Source: Myxococcales bacterium
GTDB lineage: Bacteria > Myxococcota_A > Polyangia > Polyangiales > GCA-016699535
Direction: 5' to 3'
Length of the DNA: 64,000 bases
NCBI GenBank assembly: GCA_016699535.1
Contig: CP064980.1
Coordinates: 1,240,001-1,304,000, forward strand
The position numbers and the translations under genes were made by a program. A model generated the notes under the pieces. The model saw only the letters and a list, made by a program, of their open reading frames with translations, had not been told where the DNA came from and searched no databases. The stretch's first letter is position 1. The number at the start of each line of letters is the position of its first letter. Positions 27,869-36,665 of this stretch are shown here, one piece after another.

Positions 27869-28621
27869 GTGAAGCAAGCGCCAACAGAACCACAGGATGA
27901 ATCGTTAGTTTGGCGAGATGATGCGATTGTCAAAGCCCGTTCTTTGAGCAAGGTGTATCAAATGGGCGATGTGCAAGTGCACGCCTTGCGTAGCGTTGAT
28001 TTTGATTTGTTCGAAGGTGAACTTGTGGTGTTAGTGGGTGCTTCGGGTAGCGGAAAATCGACACTCTTAAATATTGTTGGTGGTTTGGATTCCCCTAGCG
28101 ATGGGGATGTGCACTATCGCGGAAAATTGATATCGAGTTATGGTGAAAAAGAACTTACTGGGTACAGGCGCGATCACATAGGCTTTGTTTTTCAATTCTA
28201 TAATCTTATTCCGTCGCTTACGGCTAAGGAGAACGTAGAGCTTGTTACAGAGGTATCTCGCAGTCCCTTGGATCCCGCTAAGGCTTTGAGTCTTGTCGGT
28301 CTGGAGGATCGGCAGGATCATTTTCCTGCTCAACTGTCCGGGGGCGAGCAGCAACGGGTGGCGATTGCTAGGGCCGTAGCCAAACAGCCACAGCTTTTGT
28401 TGTGCGATGAGCCTACTGGAGCGCTCGATTACACCACTGGTATTCGTGTGCTTGAAGTATTGGAGCAGGTCAATCGCGAACTGGGGACTACGACCGTGGT
28501 GATTACCCACAACGCGCCCATCGCCGAGATGGCTGATCGCGTAATTACGCTTTCTGATGGTCATATTTCAGGTACGCGAAAAAACGAGTCTAAGGTCAAA
28601 GCAGAAGATCTGAGATGGTAA
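27869..28621 (+). CDS. ABC transporter ATP-binding protein (LolD/MacB type)
   Basis: The 250-residue ATPase has Walker A GASGSGKST at 57-65, FQFYNLIPSLTAKENVEL for the Q-loop, signature LSGGEQQR at 156-163 and Walker B LLLCDEP near 176. LSKVYQMGDVQVHALRSVDF is typical of the MacB/LolD group that partners FtsX permeases. The start is GTG 27869, 3 bp after the Nif3 gene stop. It overlaps the permease start by 7 bp, so the three exporter genes form one operon. Confidence 0.92.
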   Translation: MKQAPTEPQDESLVWRDDAIVKARSLSKVYQMGDVQVHALRSVDFDLFEGELVVLVGASGSGKSTLLNIVGGLDSPSDGDVHYRGKLISSYGEKELTGYRRDHIGFVFQFYNLIPSLTAKENVELVTEVSRSPLDPAKALSLVGLEDRQDHFPAQLSGGEQQRVAIARAVAKQPQLLLCDEPTGALDYTTGIRVLEVLEQVNRELGTTTVVITHNAPIAEMADRVITLSDGHISGTRKNESKVKAEDLRW

Positions 28622-30576
28622 AAGCAATTGATCGAAAGTTGATAAGAGATTGTCGCCGCTTGATCGGGCAGATTGCTAGCATAGCACTTGTCGTTGCGAG
28701 TGGCGTTGCCAGCTATTGTGCAGTGCAAAGTACTTATCGATCGCTACAGCAATCGCGGAGGGAGTATTATTCTCGTTTTGCATTTGCCGATGCCTTTCTT
28801 TCGCTAAAGCGTGCGCCTGAGCAACTGAAAGAGTCCTTCGATCGTCTTGCGGGTGTCTCTTTTTCGGACACTCGTGTTGTTGAGCTCGCTTCTTTGCCCA
28901 TGCCAGGTATGGACGAGCCGGCTTCTGCTTCGCTGGTTTCGCTTCCGGAACACGGTCAGGCGACGATCAATCGCGTACATATTAAAGACGGCCACTATCC
29001 TGCGGTTGGTAGCGATGAAGTTCTGCTCTTTGAGACATTTGCTAAGGCCCATCATCTAAAAACGGGGGATCATCTTTCGGTGGTGTTGCGTGGTATGAAG
29101 CGTGAACTACGCATTGCTGGCCTTGCTATGTCTCCCGAGTTTTTATTTCCGATGAGCCCAACAGAAATGATGCCAGACGAAAAACGTTTCGCTGTCCTTT
29201 GGATGAGGCGGGATGCTCTGGCGGCCATGAGTGATATGCGTGGAGCATTCAACGACGTGGTGTTCCGTTTGGGACAAGGTGTTGATCGTGATGCGTTAAA
29301 AGGCAAAGTGGATCGATTAACGGAACGCTACGGTGGATTCGGTCTGTACTATCGAGACAAGCAAATATCAAACAAGTATCTTGAGCAAGAGCTTGAGCAA
29401 CTAAGAGGTATGGCGACCGTAGTTCCCACAATCTTTCTGCTGGTTGCTGCTTTTTTACTCAATATGGTTCTCTCCCGTTTGGTGGCCACGCAACGCGCTC
29501 AAATTGCGACTTTGCGGGCTTTGGGCTATGGCGTCTGGCAGCTTCTTCGTCACTATTTGTTGTTTGTTTTATTGGTGGTAACTCTTGGTTCCCTAGCGGG
29601 AGTGCTCGTTGGCGCATGGTTGGGCTATGAGCTAACGAATCTCTATTCTCATTATTTTCATTTTCCAGCGCTACGTTTTTCACTTGGTACAGATCTCGTG
29701 CTGCTTTCCGTTTGGGTGAGTTTGCTGGCGGGTACGGTGGGTGCTCTTAGTGCAGTCTGGAAGGTAATTCAACTTCCTCCTGCAGAAGCCATGCGTCCAG
29801 CCGCACCAACTCGGTATCGACGTCGATTTTGGGACTACATAAGTGTATTGCTTATGCTGAATCAAAGCTCGCGTATGGTAATCCGGGAACTTTCTCGACG
29901 TCCATGGCGCACACTTTTTTCCACGGCCGCGATTGCTTCAGCTATTGCGATTTCAGTGGCAGGGCGTTTTTCCTACGATGCAATTTATTTTTTAATGGAT
30001 CAGTATTTTCCGTCTTATCTACGCGAAGATGTGACCGTTACCTTTTCCGAACCTGCCAGCAAAGATGCCTTGGACTATATTCGTGCGATTCCAGGAGTAC
30101 AGCAAGTCGAAGGCTCGCGTGCACTTGCTGCTCGTTTTCGTTCGAAACACTACCTAAGAGAAGCCGTCGTCTACTCGGTGGGGAAACGCGACACTTTACG
30201 CCCTGTGCTTGCTTGGCCTATTGAGGAGAAACACATCCCTGCGCACGGGATCGTGCTCGGGCGCAAACTCGCTGAAATCTTACATGTTCAATTGGGTCAA
30301 TCGGTAGCTCTGGAAGTGCTCGAGGGAGATAGACAGAAATTCGAAGTACAAGTAAGTGCGTATGTGAACGACCTTATCGGTCTACAGGCGTATATCGATC
30401 AGCAGGTGCTTGCGAGATTGCTCGATGAACGTCCTCGTTATAGTGGAGCGAGTCTATTGATCAACCAAAGCCAATACAAAGAGGTCATGAGCGATCTCAA
30501 AGCGATACCGGGTGTGTACAAGGTATTCACGCCTGACAGTATTTTTAAACGTTTTAGGAACAAAGCGGAAGCATGA
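28615..30576 (+). CDS. ABC transporter permease (FtsX family), N-terminal part of a split gene
   Basis: The 653-residue protein has an N-terminal membrane helix, a long periplasmic domain, then three helices (VVPTIFLLVAAFLLNMVLSR, and FVLLVVTLGSLAGVLVGAWL). A second permease-like half begins near residue 430. It ends in FKRFRNKAEA just before the point where the last membrane domain should start. That domain is encoded by the next frame, which overlaps at ATGATGA. One missing A at about 30572 would fuse them into one protein of about 787 residues, the usual size for this group. Confidence 0.82.
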   Translation: MVKAIDRKLIRDCRRLIGQIASIALVVASGVASYCAVQSTYRSLQQSRREYYSRFAFADAFLSLKRAPEQLKESFDRLAGVSFSDTRVVELASLPMPGMDEPASASLVSLPEHGQATINRVHIKDGHYPAVGSDEVLLFETFAKAHHLKTGDHLSVVLRGMKRELRIAGLAMSPEFLFPMSPTEMMPDEKRFAVLWMRRDALAAMSDMRGAFNDVVFRLGQGVDRDALKGKVDRLTERYGGFGLYYRDKQISNKYLEQELEQLRGMATVVPTIFLLVAAFLLNMVLSRLVATQRAQIATLRALGYGVWQLLRHYLLFVLLVVTLGSLAGVLVGAWLGYELTNLYSHYFHFPALRFSLGTDLVLLSVWVSLLAGTVGALSAVWKVIQLPPAEAMRPAAPTRYRRRFWDYISVLLMLNQSSRMVIRELSRRPWRTLFSTAAIASAIAISVAGRFSYDAIYFLMDQYFPSYLREDVTVTFSEPASKDALDYIRAIPGVQQVEGSRALAARFRSKHYLREAVVYSVGKRDTLRPVLAWPIEEKHIPAHGIVLGRKLAEILHVQLGQSVALEVLEGDRQKFEVQVSAYVNDLIGLQAYIDQQVLARLLDERPRYSGASLLINQSQYKEVMSDLKAIPGVYKVFTPDSIFKRFRNKAEA

Positions 30577-30977
30577 TGATTGCTTTTACTGTGGTTCTTG
30601 CTCTATTTGCTGCTGCGATAGCTTTTGGAGTGGTGTACAACAATGCGCGTATTTCTCTCGCTCAACGTTCACGTGATTTAGCCACACTGAGAGTGCTTGG
30701 TTTTAGACGTCGCGAAGTCGCATCTGTTTTAATTGGAGAACTCGTAGTGCATGTGACACTGGCGATTATTCCTGGTGTGCTGTTTGGTCTTTGGCTCTCG
30801 AAGTTAATTGCGGACGCCGTTGACCCGGAAAATTTCAGGTTGCCAGTGATTGTGTCTGCACAAACCTATGCTTTTTCGGTGGGCATTGTTATTCTTTCAG
30901 CGCTCTTGAGTGCATGGCTTGTTCGCCGCCGCGTGAACAACTTGGATCTTATTGGCGTACTTAAAACTCGAGAATGA
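30573..30977 (+). CDS. ABC transporter permease (FtsX family), C-terminal part of a split gene
   Basis: This 134-residue frame encodes the final FtsX domain: helix 1 (FTVVLALFAAAIAFGVVYNN), the conserved ARISLAQRSRDLATLRVLGF loop, and two more helices. It begins with ATGATG overlapping the stop of the upstream part. It could be read by translational re-initiation or by frameshifting. In relatives these segments are one polypeptide, so a one-base deletion or sequencing error is the simplest reading. It is followed 3 bp later by the adaptor gene. Confidence 0.75.
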   Translation: MMIAFTVVLALFAAAIAFGVVYNNARISLAQRSRDLATLRVLGFRRREVASVLIGELVVHVTLAIIPGVLFGLWLSKLIADAVDPENFRLPVIVSAQTYAFSVGIVILSALLSAWLVRRRVNNLDLIGVLKTRE

Positions 30978-30980
30978 GAC

Positions 30981-32228
30981 ATGGAAAACCCATCCGCAGA
31001 CAACGCATTGAGTAAAAAGCCTTCAGGTCCATCGAAGCGAGCTTGGCGTTATCTTTTATGGTTTGGCCTACTATTAATAATTGCAGTTTTGCTTTTTTAT
31101 GCTTTCCGTCCAACAGCGATCTACGTAAAAACTTTTCGCGTTCGTCGCGCTGAATTCCAGCAAACAATTGAAGTCGATGGCAAGACTCGTTTCGAAGATC
31201 GCTACGTGGTATCCGCTCCGCTTTCTGCGACCTTGAGCCGGAGCAGTCTAAATGCGGGAGATAAAATAGCGATAGCTCAGCCACTTCTTGTACTTCGTCC
31301 AACGATGTCTCCACTGCTCGATCAACGTTCACGCACGGAAGCTCGTGCTCACTTGGCGGCTGCGATGGCTTCTCAAAAAAGGTCGCAAGTGGCGGTTGAT
31401 GCGGCGCGCACCGACCTTGAGTTAGCTGAACGACAGCTTGATCGGGTAAAAATACTGGCTGAGCAAGGCGCTGCTCCCGCTGAAGAGTTGGAGCGTGCAC
31501 AGTTTCAGTCGCGCAGCCGCACCGAAGAGCTTTCTGCTAGCGAATTCGCACAAAAGGTTGCCAACCATGAAGCTGCGATGGCCCGTGCGGCACTTGGTGT
31601 GCAGGGAAGCACAGAAAAACAAGCTTCCTTTTTTGAAGTCCCTTCGCCGGTAGATGGCGTGATCTTGAGAGTGTTAAAGCGTGATGAGGGGGTAGTGGCT
31701 GCTGGTACGCCGCTGCTGGAAATTGGTGATCCAACAACCCTTGAAATCGTTAGCGAAGTACTCACGACTGAAGCTGTGAAGATCAAAGTCGGCATGCCAG
31801 TATTGGTAGAAAACTGGGGTAAGGAGCAAAAGCTCAAAGGCCATGTGTATCGTATCGAGCCTGCTGCCTTTACGCGTATTTCATCCTTGGGCGTTGAAGA
31901 ACAACGCGTCAATGTGGTGATTCGTTTCTCGGATGAAAGTGCGCGAGTCCACGAACTTGGTGATGGCTATCACGTGGAAGTGAAAATTATCATCTGGCAA
32001 GAAAAGAATGTATTGCAGGTTCCTATTGCCGCAGTGTTCCGAAATGCGAAGAGCCGCTGGGCGGTTTATGTTGTTAAGGATGGAAAAGCAAAACTCAGAG
32101 AAGTGAGCGTCGTAAGACGCAGTAGTGACGCTGTCCAGATCAGTAAAGGCTTAAAACAGCACGAAACAGTGATACTTTTCCCAAGCGATCTCATCAAAGA
32201 TGGCGTGAGCATTGACACTCAAAACTAG
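30981..32228 (+). CDS. HlyD/MacA-type periplasmic adaptor protein
   Basis: The 415-residue protein has one N-terminal membrane anchor (YLLWFGLLLIIAVLLFYAF) and a lipoyl-like half (VEVDGKTRFEDRYVVSAPLS). A coiled-coil hairpin spans about 110-190 (ARTDLELAERQLDRVKILAEQ), followed by beta-barrel and membrane-proximal domains. It would link the ABC ATPase and FtsX permease across the periplasm to an outer-membrane channel encoded elsewhere. The cargo is unknown. Confidence 0.88.
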   Translation: MENPSADNALSKKPSGPSKRAWRYLLWFGLLLIIAVLLFYAFRPTAIYVKTFRVRRAEFQQTIEVDGKTRFEDRYVVSAPLSATLSRSSLNAGDKIAIAQPLLVLRPTMSPLLDQRSRTEARAHLAAAMASQKRSQVAVDAARTDLELAERQLDRVKILAEQGAAPAEELERAQFQSRSRTEELSASEFAQKVANHEAAMARAALGVQGSTEKQASFFEVPSPVDGVILRVLKRDEGVVAAGTPLLEIGDPTTLEIVSEVLTTEAVKIKVGMPVLVENWGKEQKLKGHVYRIEPAAFTRISSLGVEEQRVNVVIRFSDESARVHELGDGYHVEVKIIIWQEKNVLQVPIAAVFRNAKSRWAVYVVKDGKAKLREVSVVRRSSDAVQISKGLKQHETVILFPSDLIKDGVSIDTQN

Positions 32229-32270
32229 CTCAAGTCATCTCGATGTTATGCGTTCTGCTTTAAGGTATCT

Positions 32271-33455
32271 TTAGTACTTGGGAATCGATGGGTCGATGTA
32301 CTCGGCCCAAGCGAGTATGCCACCTTCTAGGTTGATGGCTTTCTCAAAGCCTGCTTCTTTTAACATGGCAACCGCGCGTGCTGAGCGTGCTCCTGAGCGA
32401 CAGTGCACGACAATAACCTCGTTTTTGGGAGCCTTGAGTTCATCCAGGCGGTCTGCGAGTAGTTCAACAGGAATCAATTGGTCGGCGCCCATAGCAGCAA
32501 TCTCTGCTTCATAAGGCTTGCGAACATCAAGGACGAAAAGTTTTTCGCCTTTGTCGCGACTGGCTTTGAGTTCTTGCACGGTCATTTCTTTCACGGCACT
32601 GCGCTCCTTTTCTTCGGCGGCTTTGGCCTGAGGAATACCACAGAAAAACTCGTAGTCGATGGGTTCTTTGATGCTTGGGTTTTGTCCGCTAAGTGGATTC
32701 TCAGGATCTTTGCGCAACTTGAGAGTGCGAAAACTCATCTTTAGCGCATCGATTAAAAGAAGTTTACCAATGAGTGGTTCGCCGATTCCTGTAATCATTT
32801 TAATGACTTCCGTTGCTTGCAGCGTGCCGACAATGCCGGGCAAAATTCCTAGAACGCCGCCTTCGGCACAGGAAGGAACCAATCCGGGCGGTGGAGGTTC
32901 TGGATACAAATCCCGGTAGTCTGGTCCGCCGGGAGCTCCAAAGACAGACACTTGTCCTTCAAAGCGAAAAATAGAGGCATACACATTAGGCTTACCTGAC
33001 AAAACACATGCATCGTTTACCAGATAGCGTGTGGGAAAATTATCCGTGCCATCGGCCACGAGGTCATAGTCCTTGATAATCTCCATGGCGTTGTCGCTGG
33101 TAAGCCGTGTTTCATGCTTGATGACTTCAACAAAGGGATTGATTTGCTTGATCTTCCGTTCGGCAGAATCGAGTTTCGGTTTGCCGATATCATCAACCCC
33201 GTGCAGAATCTGTCGGTGTAGATTGGATTCATCGACAACATCAAAGTCGACAATGCCTAAACGGCCGACACCTGCAGCAGCAAGATACATAGTAAGCGGT
33301 GAGCCAAGACCACCAGTGCCAACACATAGTACCGATGCTGCTTTGAGTTTCTTTTGTCCCTCAAGACCAACTTCGGGCAAAATGAGATGACGACTGTAAC
33401 GCTCCATCTCAGCTTTGCTGAACTCAACATTTTCCCAATTTTTCGTGTTCGACAT
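32271..33455 (-). CDS. moeB: Adenylyltransferase/sulfurtransferase MoeB-rhodanese (MoeZ-like)
   Basis: Residues ~1-270 are an E1-like ThiF/MoeB domain, with VLCVGTGGLGSP for ATP and DFDVVDESNLHRQ. SCAEGGVLGILPGIVG is also characteristic. Residues ~290-394 form a rhodanese domain with the active loop HCRSGARS. Such proteins adenylate and thiolate the C-terminal GG of ThiS/MoaD-like carriers for thiamin, molybdopterin or cysteine synthesis. The carrier is not encoded nearby. Start and length fit the family. Confidence 0.92.
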   Translation of the reverse strand: MSNTKNWENVEFSKAEMERYSRHLILPEVGLEGQKKLKAASVLCVGTGGLGSPLTMYLAAAGVGRLGIVDFDVVDESNLHRQILHGVDDIGKPKLDSAERKIKQINPFVEVIKHETRLTSDNAMEIIKDYDLVADGTDNFPTRYLVNDACVLSGKPNVYASIFRFEGQVSVFGAPGGPDYRDLYPEPPPPGLVPSCAEGGVLGILPGIVGTLQATEVIKMITGIGEPLIGKLLLIDALKMSFRTLKLRKDPENPLSGQNPSIKEPIDYEFFCGIPQAKAAEEKERSAVKEMTVQELKASRDKGEKLFVLDVRKPYEAEIAAMGADQLIPVELLADRLDELKAPKNEVIVVHCRSGARSARAVAMLKEAGFEKAINLEGGILAWAEYIDPSIPKY

Positions 33456-33692
33456 GATTATCCTTGAACCCTTGTGATAGAAGGGCGCTTGACTATGCTA
33501 TTGAAACTATGCCTGCTTTGTTCTACATGCAAGTACTAAAGAATGTTTTGTTTTAAAAAACACAGTAAATTCAATAAAAAAACAGCATATTTCCTATTTT
33601 ATTAATAAAGATTACTGCTCCAATCGAAAAAAAATGCGCCCATCGAACACTATCCTCGATGCGAGCATGGCAAGTGGTATAAGCAGCGCATT

Positions 33693-35024
33693 GTGAGCGA
33701 GCGAAATAAAGCGGCTATGTTATGTGGTTGGGGGCGCGTTGGTGTTCCGGGAACAGAGATTGCTTCAGAGAATTTAGTTAAGCTCTCCGAGCACGCCGTG
33801 TTAAGTCGGGGTCTGGGCCGTTCTTACGGAGATGCCTCCCTTCCGCCCTCTTCAGGCGGCAAGGTGATACAGACTAAGCTTGCCGATCGCATGCTTGCCT
33901 TCGATGAAAAAGAGGGGTGGCTTCGGGCTGAAGCGGGTCTTTGTCTTGCCGAGGTGTTGAGGGTATTCATGCCGCGTGGCTGGTTTCCGGCTGTCACCCC
34001 AGGCACCAAGTTTGTCACTCTTGGCGGCATGGTTGCATCGGATGTGCACGGTAAAAACCATCATGTCGATGGTTGCATCGGTAATCATGTCCGAAGTCTA
34101 AAGATGCGTGTTGCAGATGGGCGCGTGCTTACGTGCTCGCGCGAAGATTATCCGGATTTGTTTTGGGCCACAATGGGGGGTATGGGTCTTACGGGACACA
34201 TCCTTGAAGTTGAGATGCGTCTCAAAGCTATTCCTTCGCCTTGGATTTTCGGACAAAGCGAACGCATGGTGGATATCGATGCTTACCTAGATGGTCTGCA
34301 ACATAGTGCTGCAGAGTGGCCGTTTACAATGGGGTGGATCGATTGCCTTTCCGGAGGGAGTCGTCTTGGGCGAGGTATCCTGATGCGCGGCCGTTGGGCG
34401 CAAAAAGATGAAGCACCGAAAACCTTTCCCACAAGCAAAAAGAAGTTGAGCGTGCCATTTGAGGCTCCAAGTTTTTTAATGGGACGTACCGTCGTGACGA
34501 CGTTCAACGAACTTTATTTTCGAAAGCATATTCCAAAGAAGAAACAAGGTATTGTTCATCCCGATAGTTTTTTCTATCCACTTGATGCTATCCATCATTG
34601 GAATCGCTTGTATGGACCTAGAGGCTTTACGCAGTACCAATGTGTCCTTCCTCGCAGCGTGGGTGCTGCTGCGGCCCGGCGGGTGCTTGAGATTTTGGCT
34701 AAGTACAAAGCTGCTTCTTTTTTATGCGTAATTAAGGATTGCGGCGAGCAAGGCCAAGGTCTTCTTTCTTTTCCTATGCCGGGCATCTCGATCGCTCTAG
34801 ACATCCCGATACGAGACAACACCCAGGAATTGGTTGACGCTCTAAACGAGCAACTGATTCGCGATGGCGGACGAATTTACCTCACGAAAGATGGCTTTAC
34901 GCGTGAAAAACACTTTGCGCAGATGGAGTCTCGCCTTGCGCACTTCAATGAAATCCGGCAAAAGTGGGATCCCCAAAAACAATTTAAAAGCGCGCTTTCT
35001 CAGCGTGTTCTGGGAGATGAGTAA
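33693..35024 (+). CDS. dprE1: FAD-linked oxidase, DprE1-like (decaprenylphosphoryl-ribose 2'-oxidase type)
   Basis: This 443-residue FAD_binding_4 protein has GLGRSYGDASLPPSSGGKVI at the PP-loop, PGTKFVTLGGMVASDVHGKN, and the C-terminal RKHIPKKKQGIVHPDSFFYP of DprE1. An SDR gene follows with no spacer, the arrangement of the DprE1/DprE2 epimerase pair that makes decaprenylphosphoryl-arabinose in mycobacteria. Outside actinobacteria the lipid carrier and product may differ. The start is GTG 33693 in an AT-rich leader. The symbol is by homology only. Confidence 0.82.
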   Translation: MSERNKAAMLCGWGRVGVPGTEIASENLVKLSEHAVLSRGLGRSYGDASLPPSSGGKVIQTKLADRMLAFDEKEGWLRAEAGLCLAEVLRVFMPRGWFPAVTPGTKFVTLGGMVASDVHGKNHHVDGCIGNHVRSLKMRVADGRVLTCSREDYPDLFWATMGGMGLTGHILEVEMRLKAIPSPWIFGQSERMVDIDAYLDGLQHSAAEWPFTMGWIDCLSGGSRLGRGILMRGRWAQKDEAPKTFPTSKKKLSVPFEAPSFLMGRTVVTTFNELYFRKHIPKKKQGIVHPDSFFYPLDAIHHWNRLYGPRGFTQYQCVLPRSVGAAAARRVLEILAKYKAASFLCVIKDCGEQGQGLLSFPMPGISIALDIPIRDNTQELVDALNEQLIRDGGRIYLTKDGFTREKHFAQMESRLAHFNEIRQKWDPQKQFKSALSQRVLGDE

Positions 35025-35768
35025 ATGAAGGTAGCGGTGCTTGGCGCAAGCAAGGGCATGGGTCGTTCTGTTGCAAGGGAGCTGGCTTCACAAGGGCATA
35101 CCCTTTGTCTATTGGGGCGCAATGTCGAGGAGCTTGAACGTAGCGCTCGTGATATCGAGATACGTTCGGGGCTATCTGAAGGCAGTGTGCAGGTTGTTGA
35201 ATGTGACCTTGAGCAAGCTGATAGTTTCACAAGAGTGTTCGATCAGCTTCAAGTTCTGCTAAATCCCATCGAAGCGGTAGTCGTGACAGCAGGATTGTTT
35301 GGCACACAAGAAGAGCTGGAAAACGATACAAAGCGCTTAGAGCGTTTATTAACTGTTAACTTTACTCATACCATTTTGTTTTGTGAGGAAGCACGTAAGC
35401 GCTTGCTTGCCCAAGGTGGAGGCAGCTTGTGTGTGTTCTCTTCGGTGGCGGGTGATCGTGGACGTAAGCCGGTCATTCTTTATGGTGCTAGCAAGGCTGG
35501 ACTTTCCCACTATCTCGAAGGCTTGGATCACAAATACCGAAGCCAAGGCTTGGTTACGCTCAATGTTAAACCAGGTTTCGTCAAAACGGGAATGACCTAT
35601 GGGCTCAAACCACCTCCTTTTGCTGGAGAGCCCGATCAGGTAGCCAAACAAGTCGTCAAAGCGCTTACTGCAAAATCCCCACTGCTTTACACCCCGTCGA
35701 TGTGGCGTTGGGTGATGTTTATCATCCGAAATCTGCCTCGTTTCGTGATGCGGCGCCTTTCGTTCTAA
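35025..35768 (+). CDS. dprE2: Short-chain dehydrogenase, DprE2-like
   Basis: The 247-residue SDR has the cofactor motif GASKGMGRSVARELA, NTG-type region VVVTAGLF, and the catalytic set Ser (CVFSSVAGDRG), Tyr and Lys (YGASKAGLSHYLEGL). MKVAVLGASKGMG starts directly after the preceding stop. It would reduce the keto intermediate made by the DprE1-like partner. The C-terminus has the hydrophobic WRWVMFIIRNLPRFVMRRL stretch typical of membrane-associated DprE2-like enzymes. Confidence 0.82.
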   Translation: MKVAVLGASKGMGRSVARELASQGHTLCLLGRNVEELERSARDIEIRSGLSEGSVQVVECDLEQADSFTRVFDQLQVLLNPIEAVVVTAGLFGTQEELENDTKRLERLLTVNFTHTILFCEEARKRLLAQGGGSLCVFSSVAGDRGRKPVILYGASKAGLSHYLEGLDHKYRSQGLVTLNVKPGFVKTGMTYGLKPPPFAGEPDQVAKQVVKALTAKSPLLYTPSMWRWVMFIIRNLPRFVMRRLSF

Positions 35769-35824
35769 AGCTTGTTTTCGGGCTATCGTTTGCATCGAAG
35801 CATTTCATCGTGCACAATTTGACC

Positions 35825-36256
35825 ATGGGCAAACAGCAAACGTTACGTTCGGAGCAAAGTGGCGTAGCGTATGTCGAGTTTCTCATCGCTTTTGTGCCAC
35901 TTTTTTTTGGAGCTATGCCAATGCTTTCAAGGCGCGCTACTGTTGAGCTCGCAGCGGCCATTCCCTTGTTTCGGCTCGCGCCCGCGTCCGGTAATACGGT
36001 GCAGGCCGCACTTGGTTTTTCTTCCTGGGATGATGCCGTAAAAAAAACCTTGGCTGCGCTGACTTTAGATTTGAATGTCCGTTCCGGAGCCCAGGGCAAC
36101 GTGCATCGTGAGCATATCGACCTGAAGCTTAGCTATACTTACCATTGCTCCATACCTATCGCGCGAGAAGTCATTTGCCCCGGCGGCGTTAAAATAATCC
36201 ACGCAAAACGTTCAGTGATCAACCAACGCGCCGTGTATCAATATCGAGTCAACTGA
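35825..36256 (+). CDS. tadE: TadE-like pseudopilin
   Basis: It is about 143 residues from ATG 35825; the frame is open back into the SDR gene. The N-terminus EQSGVAYVEFLIAFVPLFF has the TadE-type prepilin motif, with Glu five residues after the cleavage point, and one membrane helix. Compared with usual TadE proteins the region directly after the helix looks short, suggesting an internal deletion. The C-terminal part is basic and has a short Cys pair (HCSIPIAREVICPGG). It opens the Tad pilus cluster. Confidence 0.6.
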   Translation: MGKQQTLRSEQSGVAYVEFLIAFVPLFFGAMPMLSRRATVELAAAIPLFRLAPASGNTVQAALGFSSWDDAVKKTLAALTLDLNVRSGAQGNVHREHIDLKLSYTYHCSIPIAREVICPGGVKIIHAKRSVINQRAVYQYRVN

Positions 36257-36275
36257 GACTGTATGAGTAGGAAAA

Positions 36276-36294
36276 AGGAACGCGCGGCGTTCCT
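36276..36294 (+). terminator. GC-rich stem-loop after the TadE-like gene
   Basis: AGGAACGC (36276-36283) and GCGTTCCT (36287-36294) are exact complements around a GCG loop, 20 bp after the stop. There is no long T-run, so it may be a weak terminator or a transcript-stabilising hairpin. Confidence 0.4.
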
Positions 36295-36343
36295 ACAAAA
36301 GCCATTGACCTAAAAATACCTAGGAAAACCATAGTTTTAGGTA

Positions 36344-36359
36344 TGGCATGCATGTTGCA
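36344..36359 (+). promoter_or_regulatory. Sigma-54 promoter of the Flp pilin gene
   Basis: TGGCATGCATGTTGCA has GG at 36345-36346 and GC at 36357-36358, exactly 10 bases between them. It fits the consensus TGGCAC-N5-TTGCA at all key positions. Transcription would start near 36370, 30 bp before the flp ATG. An imperfect inverted repeat (TACCTA...TTTTAGGTA) lies just upstream. An activator of the NtrC class would be required. Confidence 0.75.
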
Positions 36360-36399
36360 AAACAACCTACCAAGTTGCTTCGGTACATAGGGGTTTTTC

Positions 36400-36591
36400 A
36401 TGAAACATATGCTTAGAAGGTTGATACGAGACGAACGCGGAATGACCACGGTGGAATACATTATCGTACTTTCGCTTATCGCCGTCGTCGGTTTTGGTGT
36501 TTGGAAAAAGTTTGGAACCACGGTGAAGAGTAAGGTGCAAGCAGCAGATGCCGTTATGGTTACTTTACCCACAAGTAGTACTCCACAGTAG
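36400..36591 (+). CDS. flp: Flp family type IVb pilin
   Basis: This 63-residue prepilin has a basic leader MKHMLRRLIRDERG|MTTVEYIIVLSLIAVVGFGVW. The G-xxxx-EY site is the Flp cleavage motif, followed by one hydrophobic helix and a short variable tail. It would be the major subunit of the Tad pilus, exported after cleavage by the prepilin peptidase encoded at 49902-51142. A near-perfect sigma-54 promoter precedes it. Confidence 0.9.
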   Translation: MKHMLRRLIRDERGMTTVEYIIVLSLIAVVGFGVWKKFGTTVKSKVQAADAVMVTLPTSSTPQ

Positions 36592-36665
36592 GCATAGCGC
36601 ATTAAGCGACTCAAATACGCCAACTTCTTTGCAGAAGAGAAGTTGCTCCGTATGATTATCAGAGA

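Noticed and set aside
36621..36645. Attenuator hairpin CAACTTCT/AGAAGTTG between flp and cpaB
   Set aside because: The 8-bp stem is short, with no T-run; too weak to call.
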